Assembly (NCBI GenBank): GCA_011799875.1
Contig: CM022301.1
Coordinates: forward strand, 218,556,296 to 218,620,295
Length of the DNA: 64,000 nucleotides
Direction: 5' to 3'
Source of the DNA: Thinopyrum elongatum
Lineage: Eukaryota; Streptophyta; Magnoliopsida; Poales; Poaceae
The number at the start of each line of letters is the position of its first letter. Position 1 is the first letter of the stretch. Both the position numbers and the translations under genes were made by a program. This document shows positions 10,387 through 22,518 of this stretch, in pieces. Under the pieces are notes generated by a model. It searched no databases and was not told the DNA's origin. It saw nothing but the letters and a program-made list of their open reading frames with translations.

Positions 10387-12058
10387 GACCTCGCTTGTCC
10401 TCAAGCAAAAGCTGAACTCGATAATCATGACCACATGTTTAGAGAGAGAGGTGTCGATAAAAAAATTACGGGCATGAAAGCATCATGATCATTACCATAG
10501 CAGCAATATATCATCATAAAACTTCTCATGCTAAAGTAACAATTCATTCACAAGCTAAAGTATGAACCATAAACTTTATTGGGAACTAAGAAACTATGAT
10601 CTTAGCCATTGAAACAATCACAATCCATCATGTTTTCAGAAAGAGTCTATGTAAGAGCTTTGTTTAGCAAGTTCACATACTCAACTATCATTTAGTCTTC
10701 TATGTTTGCTAACACTCACGTCATATTTAGAGAGCAAAAGGTTTCAGTCAAACACATAGGAAGATGGGGGTTTATAATTTTCACCACCCAACTTATGTCA
10801 ACAATAATAACTCATGATCACCAACATCCAACTGGATATATATGCCTGGATCTTTCCCCACCACATGATGCTTGCCAACTAGAGAATAAATAGAGTGGAA
10901 TAGGGATGAACATTATTGACTCTTGCATAAAAGTAAATACAAAAAAGTAAAAGATAGGCCCTTCGCAGAGGGAAGCAGAGGTTGTCATGCACTTTTATTT
11001 TTGGATGTGCAAGCTCTTAATGGGAATGAGCGTCACTTTATATTGCCCCTTGTGATAGCGACCTTTATTATGCAGTATGTTGCTTTTATTTCTTCAACAT
11101 CACAAGTTCTTGCAAAGCTTATTTTCCCTTCCAATAAAAGATCATACATATTTAGGAGCAATTTGTATTGCTTTATGCACCGATGACAACTTACTTGAAG
11201 GATTATCTTATTCAATCCATAGGTAGATATGGTGGACGCTCATGGCAAGAGACTGGGTTTAAGGGTTTTGGATGCACAAGTAGTATCTCTACTTAGTGCA
11301 AATTTTGGCTAGTAAAAGATCCTAAGCAAGCACCACATGTTAGAGGATCCATGATAATATAACTTCTATGTGAATATAAGCAAACATAATTCATTACGTT
11401 GTCTTCCTTGTGCAACGTCAACTATTTGACCATGCATAGAATATAATGGAGGCTCACAATCATAAAAGATGTCCAAGATAGTATATTTATATGTGTGACC
11501 TCTTTTCCTTTATTACTTTTTCATGAATTGCATTAATGACCAATGCTATATTTGTTAACTTCCAACAAATTTCATCAATTATACTTCTTCTATGTGAAGT
11601 CATTACTCCCCATGGGATTAGCATATGATCTTTTCATTCTTTATTTTATTTCATTGCTAAGATTGAAACAAGAAAGTAAAGCAAAACTCAAAACTACTCT
11701 TTATTATATAACTCCCACTTGATTACATAGACAGATAGATCACAAAACAAGCACTCGAAACTAGATCATACTAAAACTTTATTCTTCTAAATCACGAAAT
11801 AACTAAGGATCAAACTAAGATAGGTAATGATGATAAAAGTGATGGTGATACGATACCGGGGCACCTCCCCAAGCTTGGAACAAGCCAAGGGTGGTGCCCA
11901 TACCCGTGTACTCAAGTGTCTTTCTTCGGTGATGGCGGTGATGAGGTGGTAGGCTTATCCTTCATAATGTCCCTCAGAATCTCCTTCAAACTCTGCATTT
12001 CTTAGAGCACATGAATAATCTCAGCATTCTTCTGAATTTCAACCATAAGGTGTTTATT
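10387..12058 (-). other. Athila 3' internal non-coding region
   Basis: This lies between the downstream ORF and the polypurine tract. It is AT-rich without a recognisable ORF, as is usual for the long 3' untranslated region of Athila-lineage elements. No separate insertion was identified. Confidence 0.55.
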
Positions 12059-12452
12059 TTATGGCCCCCAAGCATTCTTTCCTGCATCACTTTCACTTGG
12101 ATGAGAGATGTCCCAATTGGAAGGTATGTGCATACGGGGTGTATTCTCAACCCCATAATTATGAACCAAGTTATGAAAATTGTTCTTATGTAACCTGTGT
12201 AGGGGCCTCCTAGGAGCAGGTCCCTCTGTCATCTCTGGGCTTGCTTGGCTAGATGTCGTCCTCATGGCTTGATGGGGGTTTGGAGTTGTGGAAATGCCAG
12301 CTAGGGCACCCCTCTCAGAGGCCGGAGGATGCACTTCTAGCGAATCCCCTTCATCTTCCGCCATGGTGACCTCCTCCTCCTCTTCTCTCCTGAGCTCCAT
12401 CTGCATCAATCAAGCATCGTCTCCCACGTTGTTGAAGGAGGAAGAAGACATG
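12059..12452 (-). pseudogene. Athila downstream ORF (env-position)
   Basis: A minus-strand frame starts MSSSSFNNVGDDA at 12452, meets a stop, and continues MQMELRREEEEEVTMAEDEG to 12059. It sits between integrase and 3' LTR, the place where Athila elements carry an extra, often env-like ORF. I see no signal peptide or membrane segment here and do not assign an envelope function. The GC-rich stretch at 12460-12680 upstream may be its leader. Confidence 0.5.
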
Positions 12453-12791
12453 ATGCCTGGCCTTGGAAATCTGATAGAAAATAGCACGAAACAAGGACAG
12501 AGGAGAAACTTGCGATACGGTGGTCAAACAGCGAGGAGTATATATAATGAGTTTTTCCCATGCAGGACAAGTAATCGGGGAGAAAACGGAGTCCAAAAAT
12601 TCCAAGAGGGAGCCACAAGCTCGGTAGGCGCGCCCAGGGGGTAGGGCGCCCCCTGAGCTTGTCGCTTCCTTGTGCACTTTCCTAATTGATTATTACTTTC
12701 CTAATTTTTTATATATTCTGAAACAAATAAAAAGTACTTTTCTGGAACTTTTGGAGCCGGTTTACTTATTGTACCACGTACCTACTCCTTT

Positions 12792-14217
12792 TCAGGGTTC
12801 TGGAGCATTCCGGAAGGTCTCTTCTATGTGCTCCTCCGGCGTCATTACTTGAATAATATTAGTTTCAACATTAATGGGCGTACCTGAGATATAATGTTTA
12901 ATTCTTTGCTCATTGACCACTCTCGGATTAGTGTCCTCCGCTTTGTTGATCCTAATAGCTTCGAAGCAATAAACTTCTTCGACGATATATGGTCCTTCCC
13001 ATTTAAAGAGAAGTTTTCCTGCAAAGAATCTGAAACGAGAATTGTATAAAAGAACTTGATCACCTACTTTAAATTCCCATTTTTGGATTCTTTTGTCATG
13101 CCATCTTTTAACTTTTTCTTTGAACAACTTAGCATTTTCATAAGCTTGTGTCCTCCATTCATCTAGCGAGCTAATATCAAATAACCTCTTTTCACTGGCA
13201 AGTTTGAAATTATAATTACATTCTTTTTATTACCCAATAAGCTTTATGTTCTAACTCAATAGGTAAATGACATGCTTTTCCATAGACCATTTTATATGGA
13301 GACATTCGCATCGGGTTTTAATAAGTAGTTCTATAAGCCCATAATGCATCATCAAGTTTCTTAGACCAATTCTTTCTGGATCTATTAACAGTCTTTTACA
13401 AAATTAATTTTATTTCTCTATTGCTCAATTCAACTTGACCACTAGACTAAGGATGATAAGGTCATGCAATTCTATGGTTGACATCATATTTAGCAAGAAG
13501 TTTATGGAATGCACCATGAATAAAATGTGAACCACCATCTGTCATTAAATATCTAGGGACTCCAAACCTCAGGAAAATAACTTCTTTGAGCATTTTAATA
13601 GTAGTGTTGTGATCAACACTACTAGTTGGAATAGCTTCTACCCACTTAGTAACGTAATCAACAGTAACTAAAATATGAGTATACCCATGAGAGGAATGAA
13701 AAGGCCCCATATAATCAAAACCCCAAACATCAAATGGTTCAATAACAAGTGAATAATTCATAGGCATTTCTTGACGTCTACCAATATTACCAATTCTTCG
13801 ACATTCATCATAAAAAACGACAAATACGTGCATCTTTGAAGAGAGTAGGCCAATAAAAACCAGACTGTAATGCCTTATGTGCAATTATGTCTCCAGCGTG
13901 GTGCCCTCCTTATGCCTCGGAGTGACACTTCCGAAGGATTTGTTCCTGTTCATGCTCAGCTACACAATGTCTAATAACACCATCTACTCCTTCTTTATAT
14001 AAATATGGGTCATCCCAAAAGTAATGTCTTAAATCAAAGAAGAACTTTTTCTTTTGTTGGTATGTGAACCTAGGTGGTATATATTTAGAAACAATGTAAT
14101 AGCATAGTCTGCACACCAAGGATTATTATGAGAAGCATTTATAACAGCTAATTGCTCATCAGGAAAACTATCATCAATAGGCAGTGGGTCATCAAGAACA
14201 TTTTCCATTCTAGACAA
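12792..14217 (-). pseudogene. Athila integrase
   Basis: Three pieces in different frames are recognisable. The N-terminal zinc-binding region lies around 13910-14119 (RHCVAEHEQEQILRKCH). The catalytic core lies at 13462-13884, with PFDVWGFDYMGPF and a VPRYLMTDGGSHF segment. The C-terminal domain lies at 12792-13127 (FKVGDQVLLYNSRF, KWEGPYIVEEVY). Stops near 13885 and 13905 and a degraded stretch at 13128-13461 separate them. Integrase would insert the cDNA copy; this one cannot be made whole. Confidence 0.8.
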
Positions 14218-14271
14218 ATTATCCGCTACAAGATTCTCAGCTCCCTTTCTATCAATAACATGCAGGTCAAA

Positions 14272-14895
14272 CTATTGTAATAATAACACCCACCTAATTA
14301 GTCTAGGTTTAGCATCTTTCTTTTCCATAAGATATTTAATAGCAGCATGATCAGTGTGAATATTAACTTTAGAGTCGACAATATAAGGTCTGAATTTATC
14401 ACATGCAAACATAACTGCTAAAAATTCTATCCCGGTAGTAGCATAATTTCTTTGAGCATTGTCTAGAGTCTTACTAGCATAATGAATGACATTCAATTTC
14501 TTATCAACTCTTTGACCTAGAACAACACCAATAGTGTAATCACTAGCATCACACATAATTTCAAAGGGTAGGTTCCAATCAGGTGGTTGAACAATAGGTG
14601 CGGAAATTAAGGCTTTCTTAAGTATTTCAAAGGCTTCTACACAATCATCATAAAAAACAAATGGAACATCTTTTTGAAGGAGATTAGTTAGTGGCCTAGA
14701 AATCTTAGAGAAATCTTTAATGAATCTTCTATAGAAACCATCATGACCAAGGAAACTTCTTATACCTTTAATATCTTTAGGACATGTCATTTTTTCAATT
14801 GCATCAACTTTAGCTTTATCTACTTCAATACCCCGTTCATAAATTTTATGCCCAAGTACTATACCTTTGTTCACCATGAAGTGGCACTTTCCCAA
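14272..14895 (-). pseudogene. Athila RNase H domain with RT connection
   Basis: This open piece includes the end of the thumb/connection ([24 protein letters not shown]) and the RNase H domain. [18 protein letters not shown] holds the first catalytic Asp. [20 protein letters not shown] follows, with the catalytic Glu, then [14 protein letters not shown] with the next Asp. It is the best preserved part of the element, but its upstream reverse transcriptase is frameshifted. Confidence 0.82.
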
Positions 14896-15777
14896 TTCAA
14901 CACAAGATTAGTTTCTTCACATATATGCAAAACTCGATCAAGGTTGCTTAATCAATCATCAAAAGAAGTCCCATAAACGGAAAAATCATCCATGAATACC
15001 TCAACAATCTTTTCATAAAAGTCAGAGAATATAGTAGTCATACATCTTTGAAAGGTAGAGGTGCATTTCATAAACCAAAAGGCATACGTCTATAAGCATA
15101 AGTTCCATAAGGAAAAGTAAAAGTAGTTTTCTCTTGATCTTCTTTTAACACAGGTATTTGAGAAAAATCAGAATAACCATCAAGGAAACAAAAGTCTGTA
15201 TGCTTAGATAATATTTCTAACATTTGATCAATAAAAGGCAAGGGATAATGATCTTTCCTAGTAGCTTTATTTAGTTTCCTGAAATCAATTACCACCTACA
15301 ATTAGTTACAATTTGTGGGATAAGTTCATTTTTATCATTAGGAACAACAATAATACCACCTTTCCCAGGAACACAATGAACATGATTTACCCATCTACTA
15401 TCAGCTATGGGATAAATTATACCTGCTTCCAGAAGCTTTAATATTTCAGTTATTACTACATCATTCATCTTAGGATCCAAACGACGTTGGTGATCAATGA
15501 TGGGTTTAGCATCAGGCTCCATATTAATCTTGTGCTGACATAGAGTGGGACAAATGCCCTTAAGATCATAAAGAGTATATCCAATAGCAGCATGGTGCTT
15601 CGTCAAAATTTTAAGGAATCTCCTTTCTTCATGTTCTGAAAGGTTAGCATTGATAATAATAGGATATATCTTCTTTTCATCAAGATAAGCATATTTCAGT
15701 GTATCAGATAATTTCTTTAATTCAAACACAGGATCACTCTTAGGTGGAAGAGAATCTCCAAGAGTATCAACAGGCAA
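14896..15777 (-). pseudogene. Athila reverse transcriptase
   Basis: The segment begins with the protease-RT linker (ANLSEHEERRFLKILTKHHA) and fingers (EILKLLEAGIIYPIADSRWV). A stop at 15289-15291 follows, then VVIDFRKLNKATRKDHYPLP and YRRMPFGL with a further stop. The catalytic FMDDFSVYG (two Asp) is at about 14976-15002 in another frame. At least two stops and one frameshift make it inactive. Confidence 0.82.
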
Positions 15778-15798
15778 ATTATGTTTAAGGACATGTGC

Positions 15799-16316
15799 TT
15801 ATTTAAAGAATATCTCGTCTATTTCATTTCTTTCATTCATATGCATATCATTCTCATGTTCTAGCAAATATTGTTCCAATGGATCAGTAGGAGGTACGTC
15901 AATAGAAGCAAGACCAATAATTTCATCTTTACTAGATAATTCTTTCTCATGTGGTTGTCTACAAAATTTACAGAAATTAAACTCATGAGATACTTCACCA
16001 AAATTAACTCTAACCTTTTCTTTAAAACAACCAATTTCAGCATTAACGGTATTCAAGAAAAGCCTACCAAATATAATGGGACAAAAATTATCTCCTTGTG
16101 AACCGAGTACTAAGAAATTAGTAGGGTATTTGATCTTACCACACAAGACTTCAACATCTCAAACAATCCCAAGTGGTGAAATAGTATCTCTATTTGCAAG
16201 CTTAATAGTAACATCAATGTCCTCAATCTCAGCAGGTGCAATATCATTCATAATTTTTTGATATAAAGTAAATGGAATAGACTCACACTAGCACCCGTGT
16301 GACATAAACCATGATA
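15799..16316 (-). pseudogene. Athila protease region
   Basis: This matches the segment downstream of the aspartic protease active site: KYPTNFLVLGSQGDNFCPII, FGRLFLNTVNAEI and CKFCRQPHEKEL. The D-S/T-G triad itself is not clearly readable; the flanking 16260-16316 stretch has stops. The assignment rests on position between gag and reverse transcriptase and on family resemblance. Confidence 0.6.
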
Positions 16317-17411
16317 TCAATGATCTCCAATTTTAACAGAAACAACAGGCATGCCCACTACTGGCTTATTCTTATCTAGCATATGTTGTTCATTTCTAGT
16401 AGGTTTAGCAATTCTAGCAGCTTCATCACAGAAGTAAATATCATGCCCATCAATATTATCAACCAAGAGATCTTTAACCATTGCAATACTAGGTTCCACT
16501 CGAATTTGTTCAGAGGGTCTAGGTGTTCTAATATTATTTTTATTAACCACAGTTGTAGCTTTAGCATGTTCCTTAATCCTAACAGGGAAAGGAGGTTGCT
16601 CAATATAAGCAGTAGGCACAACTGGATCAACATTATAAATAATAGTTTCATCTTTAGCTATAACAGGTTCCTCTAACATTTCTTCAATAGGTGGATGAAA
16701 TTTTAACCACTTCTCCTTAGGGAGAACAATATGAGTAGCAAATAATTCACAAAAGAAAGGTTCTCAGAGTCAAGTCCATATTTAGTACTAAACTTATGAA
16801 AAGCATCAGTTTCCATAAAAGATTTAACCTGACTCTTTACCTTTGTCGAATTCCCAACCTTCAGAGTTGCATTTAATTCTTTCCAGAAGACCCCATTTGA
16901 ATTCAATAGTTTTCTTCATAATGGAACCAGTAGAAGAAGTATCGAGCATGGATCAATCATTATGAGAAAGCAGAGCATAAAAGTTATGTATAATAATTTC
17001 TCTTGAGAGCTCATGATTGGGGCATGTGTGAATCATAGGCTTAAGCCTCCCCCAAGCTTGAGCTATATTTTCTCCTTCACGAGGCCAAAAATTATTTATA
17101 TAATTCCGATCACAATGCACCAAATGCATAGGATAGAACTTCTGGTGAAATTCCAATTTCAATCGGTTCCAATCCCATGTTCCAATATCATCCAATAGCC
17201 TATACCATGTCAATGCCTTTCCCTCCAAAGATAAAGGGAATACCTTATTCTTAACTCCATCCTCGAATAAACCTGCAAGCTTAAACAATCCACAAATTTC
17301 TTCCACATAGATTAAGTGCATATCAGGGTATATCGTTCCATCTCTTGCATAAGGATTAGCTAGCAGTTTCTCTAACATACCCGATGGAATCGTTCTCGTT
17401 GCGGCCCGACA
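16317..17411 (-). pseudogene. Athila gag
   Basis: On the minus strand a start MSGRNENDSIGYVRETAS at 17411 is followed at once by a stop and frameshift. The capsid region then reads LIYVEEICGLFKLAGLFEDG, KALTWYRLLDDIG and FWPREGENIAQAWGRLKPM. Later pieces (16703-16906; 16317-16679) cover the gag-protease linker. Gag would assemble the virus-like particle. Confidence 0.78.
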
Positions 17412-17787
17412 TGAATGACGTGGAGCTGCTGACGTTTGGCAGTGTTCCCATACATGATCACCCACACCGCCCTTGTGTCCACCTTCGTCGCGATCTCATC
17501 GAACTGGGTTTCACACTCCGCCTCCATGATGCACAACCGCCATTGTTCACGGCAGATGGTGTGGGCGTTGCACATGGACTTGTACAACACCCGTTGCTCG
17601 TCCATGAATGTCGGGTTCTCCATGACCATCATGGCATCCTCGTGTGTATGTTTGTAGGCGATCTATTTGTCTGCGAGCTGGTGCTGCTCAAGGAGCTGAA
17701 GGTTGTGCTATTGCTCCTCCTACGGCATGCGACACATGTAGTCCGGCGACGCAGGCTGCTCCGGCTGCTCCACCGCCATGACGGCCT
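17412..17787 (-). other. Athila 5' leader
   Basis: This lies between the 5' LTR edge (17788) and the gag start. It contains small minus-strand frames (for example RTVWVIM-like and QWRLCIMEAECETQF pieces) with stops and no recognisable domain. A primer-binding site should adjoin 17787; the sequence there (AGGCCGTCATGGCGGTGG on the minus strand) was not matched to a tRNA with confidence. Confidence 0.5.
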
Positions 17788-18187
17788 TGATGACCCACAA
17801 GTATAGGGGATCAATTGTAGTCCTTTCGATAAGTAAGAGTGTTGAACCCAACGAGGAGCAGAAGGAAATGATAAGGGGTTTCAGCAACGTATTTCTGCAA
17901 GTCCTGTAAGTGACAGTGATAGATAGTTTTTTAGCAAGATACTTCGTAACAAGTAACGATAGTAGCAAAGGTGCAGCAAGGTGGCTCAATCCTTTTTATA
18001 GTAAAGGACAAGCCTGATAGTTCTCTTATAATAAGAAAAGCGTTCTCGAGGACACATGGGAATTGTCGACTAGTCACGTTCATCATGTTTAGTTGATTCG
18101 CATTTGCTACATGAAACATATGGATCCAAGTCAGCCCCTTACGGAATAACGCATAAACTAGGGTTTAAGCTTTTGTCACTCTAGCGA
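17788..18187 (-). repeat. Athila 5' LTR, inner part
   Basis: It begins TGATGACCCACAAGTATAGG at the inner edge and runs to the Tat insertion. The last five bases (AGCGA, 18183-18187) are one copy of the Tat target duplication. The outer part of the same LTR resumes at 55043. Confidence 0.8.
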
Positions 18188-18526
18188 TGTCGTGGTATAA
18201 CACGGCCACCTATGGGACCATCGGCCCCTTGTGGTTCGGCAATGGGGAAGAGCACATTGCACAAAGAGCGGAGAGCGTAGAGCAGCACAGCGGTGATGAC
18301 ACGAGTAGTTTTTACCTAGGTTCGGGCCGCCGCGAGGCGTAAAACCCTACTCCTGCTTTGGTGGATTGATGAAGGGACCGTGGTGGAGACGCAGCGCTCT
18401 AGCCCGGCAAGGTCGCCTCGGGATGAGAGCAGCTACGCGCGTACAAGTGTACAAGGGTCCGAATCCTTTCTAAGGTTGCCACGGCCCTCCTTTTATAGGT
18501 CAAGGGGTCACCACAATGGCAAATCA
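18188..18526 (-). repeat. Tat 3' LTR, left part
   Basis: This is collinear with the 5' LTR (39587-39752 plus 54321 onward) and shows the empty CACTA target as ...CCCTACTCCTGCTTTGG. It ends at the copia insertion; 18522-18526 is the AATCA duplication. A minus-strand TATA box (CCTATAAAAGG) lies at about 18488-18500. Confidence 0.9.
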
Positions 18527-20299
18527 TGAAGGAAATATGCCCTAGAGGCAATAATAAAGTTGTTATTTTATATTTTCTTATTCATGATAAAGGTTTATTA
18601 TTCATGCTAGAATTGTATTGATCGAAAACGTAAATACATGTGTGAATACATAAACAAATACCGTGTCCCTAGTAAGCCTCTACTAGACTAGCTCATTGAT
18701 CAAAGATGGTTAAGGTTTCCTAACCATAGACATGTGTTGTCATTTGATAACGGGATCACATCATTAGGAGAATGATGTGATGGACAAGACCCATCTGTTA
18801 GCTTAGCATAATGATCGTTCAGTTTATTGCTATTGCTTTCTTCATGTCAAATACATATTCCTTCGACTATGAGATTATGCAACTCCCGGATACCAGAGGA
18901 ATACCTTGTGTGCTATCAAACATCACAGCGTAACTGGGTAATCATAAAGATACTCTACAGGTATCTCAGAAGGTGTTTGTTGAGTTGGCATAGATCAAGA
19001 TTAGGATTTGTGACTCCGAGTATCGGAGAGGTATCTCTGGGCCCTCTCGGTAATACACATCATAAGAAGCCTTGCAAGCAAAGTGACTAATGAGTTAGTT
19101 ACAGGATGATATATTATGGAATGAGTAAAGAGACTTGCCGGTAATGAGATTGAACTAGGTATGAAGATACCGACGATCGAATCTCGGGCAAGTAACATAC
19201 CGTTAGACAAAGGGAATTGCGTATGTTGTCATAACGGTTCGACCGATAAAGATCTTTGTAGAATATGTAGGAGCCAATATGGGCATCCAGATTCCGCTAT
19301 TGGTTATTGACCGTAGAGGTGTCTCGGTCATGTCTACATAGTTCTCAAACCCGTAGGGTCCGCACGCTTAACGTTCGTTGACGATATAGTGTTATATGAG
19401 TTATATGATTTGGTGACCGAATGTTGTTCAGAGTCTCGGATGAGATCACGGACATGACGAGGAGTCTCGAAATGGTCGAGAGGTAAAGATTGATATATAG
19501 GACAATGGTATTCGGACACTGGAAGGGTTTCGGGATGCACCGGGTAGCCATCGCGTCACCGGAAGGGGTTCCGGACACCCCCGGTAGGTGTTATGGGCTT
19601 AATGGGCCAAGGGAGGGACAGACCAGCCCACAGGGGGCTGGTGCGCCCCTCTCCCTGGCCGGCTAGCCCTAGGGAAGGAAAGGGGGAGGGCTATCCCCTC
19701 CTGCCTTTCCCTCTCATGGGAGAAAGGAAAGGGGGGCCGCCACCCTCCCCTGCCTTTCCCCCGCACCTATACAAGGCAGGGGGCGCGGCTTGGGAGAGAC
19801 CCCAACTAGGATTCCTCCTACTTGGGCACCCCCTTTGGCTGCTCCTCCCTCCCTCCCACCTATATATATGTGGGAGGGGGCGCCTAGCACATAACAGACA
19901 ATTGCCTAGCCGTGTGCGGCGCCCCCCTCCACCGTTTACACCCCCGGTCATATTTTCGTAGTGCTTAGGCGAAGCCCTGCGGAGATAGCTTCACCATCAC
20001 CGTCACCACACCATCGTGCTGCCGGAACTCATCCACTACCTCGCCATCTTGCTGGATCAAGAAGGCAGAGGATGGTATCGAGCTGAACGTGTGCTGAACG
20101 CGGAGGTGCCGTACGTTCGGTGCTCGATCGGTTGGAACGCGAAGAAGTTCAACTACATCAACCGCGTTGTCAAACACTTCCGCTTACGGTCTACGAGGGT
20201 ACGTAGACACACTCTCTCCTTCTCGTTGCTATGCATCTCCTTCATAGATCTTGCGTGTGCGTAGATTTTTTTTTGTTTTCCATGCAACATTTCCCAACA
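18527..20299 (+). repeat. Copia 5' LTR
   Basis: This 1773-bp repeat pairs with 28408-30187. A TATA motif lies at 19861-19869. By eye the two LTRs differ by a few percent, mostly transitions plus small indels; the exact divergence was not computed. Confidence 0.92.
19861..19869 (+). promoter_or_regulatory. Copia LTR TATA box in a small palindrome
   Basis: TATATATAT is flanked by CTCCCACC and GTGGGAGG arms, so the TATA sits in the loop of a perfect 7-bp inverted repeat. The right LTR has an expanded version at 29741-29757. It likely directs transcription of the element. Confidence 0.6.
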
Positions 20300-20318
20300 G
20301 TGGCATCAGAGCCAGGTC
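20300..20318 (+). other. Copia primer-binding site
   Basis: GTGGCATCAGAGCCAGG directly follows the LTR end. The family's usual PBS, complementary to initiator tRNA-Met, is TGGTATCAGAGC, so there is one mismatch (C for T). Confidence 0.8.
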
Positions 20319-20926
20319 TATGCATAGATGATATGCACGAGTAGAACACAAAGAGTTGTGGGCGGTGATAGTCATACTGCTTACCACCAACGTCTTATTT
20401 TGATTCGGCGGTATTGTGGGATGAAGCGGCCCGGACCAACCTTACATGTCCACGCACATGAGACCGGTTCCACCGACAGACATGCAACTAGTTTTGCATA
20501 AAGGTGGCTGGCGGGTGTCTATTTCTCCTACTTTAGTTGAATCGAATTTGACTATGGCCGGTCCTTGAAGAAGGTTAAAACAGCAAACTTGATGAAACAC
20601 CATTGTGGTTTTTGTCGTAGGTAAGAACCGTTCTTGCTAGAAGCCCGTAGCAGCCATGTAAAACTTGCAACAACAAAGTAGAGGATGTCTAACTTGTTTT
20701 TGCAGGGCATGTTGTGATGTGATATGGTCAAGACATGATGTGATATATGTTATTGTATGAGATGATCATGTTTTGTAAATTATCGGCTACCGGCATGAGC
20801 CTTATGGTTGTCTCTTTATTGTATGAAATGCAAACGCCATGTAATTGCTTTACTTTATCGCTATGCGTTAGCAATAGTTGTAGAAGCAATAGTTGGCGAG
20901 ATGACCACGACACAATAATGGAGATC

Positions 20927-20933
20927 AAGGTGT
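20927..20933. repeat. 7-bp target duplication, left copy
   Basis: AAGGTGT here is repeated at 23796-23802. Joining the two flanks with one copy restores the continuous copia leader, which confirms both ends of the inserted element. Confidence 0.85.
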
Positions 20934-21357
20934 TAAAAGATCGTGGATGTCGCCTAGAGGGGGGGTGAATAGGCGCTTTAAAATAATTACGGTTTAGGCT
21001 TGAACAAATGCGGAATAAACCTAGCGGTTAATTTGTCAAGCACAAAACCTACAACAACTAGGCTCACCTATGTGCACCAACAACTTATGCTAAGCAAGAT
21101 AAACAACTATGTGATAGCAAGATATATAACAAGAAACACTATGGCTATCACAAAGTAAAGTGCATAAGTAAAGGGCTCGGGTAAGAGATAACCGAGGCAC
21201 GTGGAGACAACGATGTATCCCGAAGTTCACACCCTTGCGGATGCTAATCTCCGTTTGGAGCGGTGTGGAGGCACAATGCTCCCCAAGAAGCCACTAGGGC
21301 CACCGTAATCTCCTCACGCCCTCGCACAATGCAAGATGCCGTGATTCCACTAAGGGA

Positions 21358-21466
21358 CCCTTGAGGGCGGTCACCGAACCCGTACAAATGGCAACCCTTG
21401 GGGGCGGTCACCGAACCCGTACACTTTGGCAACCCTTGGGGGTGGTCATCGGTACCCGTCAAATTG
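21358..21466. repeat. Three ~37-bp tandem repeats in copy 2
   Basis: Units start ACCCTTG at 21358, 21394 and 21432 and share the GGCGGTCACC-type core with copy 1 (557-666). Confidence 0.85.
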
Positions 21467-22039
21467 CTCGGGGCGATCTCCACAACCTAATTGGAGACCC
21501 CAATGCTTGCCAGAGCTTTACACCACAATGATTGAGCTCCGAACACCACCAACCGTCTAGGGCGCCCAAGCACCCAAGAGGAACAAGCTCAAGGGTACCA
21601 AGCACCCAAGAGTAATAAGCTACTCAACTTCACTTCCACGTATCACCTTGGAGAACTCAAACCGATGCACCAAATGCAATGGCAAGGGCACACGGAGTGC
21701 CCAAGTCCTTCTCTCCCAAATCCCACCAAAGCAACTAATGCTAGGGAAGAAAATGAGAGGAAGAACGAAGAAGAGAACACGAAGAACTCCAAGATCTAGA
21801 TCCAAGGGGTTCCCCTCACATAGAGAAGAAAGTGATTGGTGAAAACGTAGATCTAGATCTCCTCTCTCTTTTCCCCCAAAAACTAGCAAGAATCCATGGA
21901 GGGATTGAGAGATAGCAAGCTCAAAGAAGGTCAACAATGGGGGAAGAACACGAGCTTAAAGGATGAGGTTGAATGGGGAAGAAGACCCCCTTTTATAGGA
22001 GCTCCCGAATCCAACCGTTATGTGCTCAGTCCGCACACG

Positions 22040-22518
22040 AGCAGTACTACCGCTCAGGGGAGCGGTACTACCGCCCGGGCGGTAGAACACAGAGAGCAGA
22101 GCAAAACAGAGGGCGAGGCAGAGCCGCATGAGCGGCACTACCACTGGAGCCAGTGGTACTACCGTTGGCCGCAGCGGTACTGCCGCTTGGCCCAGCGGTA
22201 CTACCGCTGGGACCGAGCACAGCACCTACCACGAGCACAAGGAGAAGGGATAGGGAGGAGGGCCCTTGAGCGGTACTAGCAGCGGTGGTAGGCGCGGTAC
22301 TACCGCTTATAAGCGGTACTACCGCTTCTACTGCCGCTGCTACTGCCGCTCAACCCGACACGAGAAACGCAGGTCTCGAGTCGAGGCGGTACTACCACAG
22401 AACCGGAGCCATACTACCGCTTATGGACATGGGCGGTACTGCCGCTGTGAGGCAGCGGTACTACCGCTTGTGGCGATAAGCGGTACTGCCGCTGCGGCCC
22501 AGCGGTACTGCCGCTGGC
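22040..22518. repeat. Palindromic AGCGGTACTACCGCT array, copy 2
   Basis: About fifteen full or partial units of AGCGGTACTACCGCT or AGCGGTACTGCCGCT lie here with irregular spacing, denser than in copy 1. Flanks on both sides are collinear between copies, but the units inside are not, so the array has been reshuffled faster than the rest of the element. Confidence 0.85.

Larger units (their letters stand above)
10004..18187 (-). mobile_element. Athila-lineage gypsy element, main part (continues 55043-56014)
   Basis: A minus-strand LTR retrotransposon runs from a truncated 3' LTR (10004-10371) through polypurine tract, downstream ORF, integrase, RNase H, reverse transcriptase, protease and gag to its 5' LTR. 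The 5' LTR starts at 17788 and is split at 18187 by the Tat element; its remainder lies at 55043-56014. The integrase reads PFDVWGFDYMGPFHSSHG, and the long 3' region with an extra ORF also fits the Athila lineage. LTR ends are TGAT...ATCA. The missing outer part of the 3' LTR removes any target duplication. Every coding domain has frameshifts or stops. Confidence 0.82.

Noticed and set aside
17412..17806. Overlapping frames in the Athila leader as a captured gene
   Set aside because: No domain was recognised, both strands are open by composition, and position and stops fit an untranslated leader.
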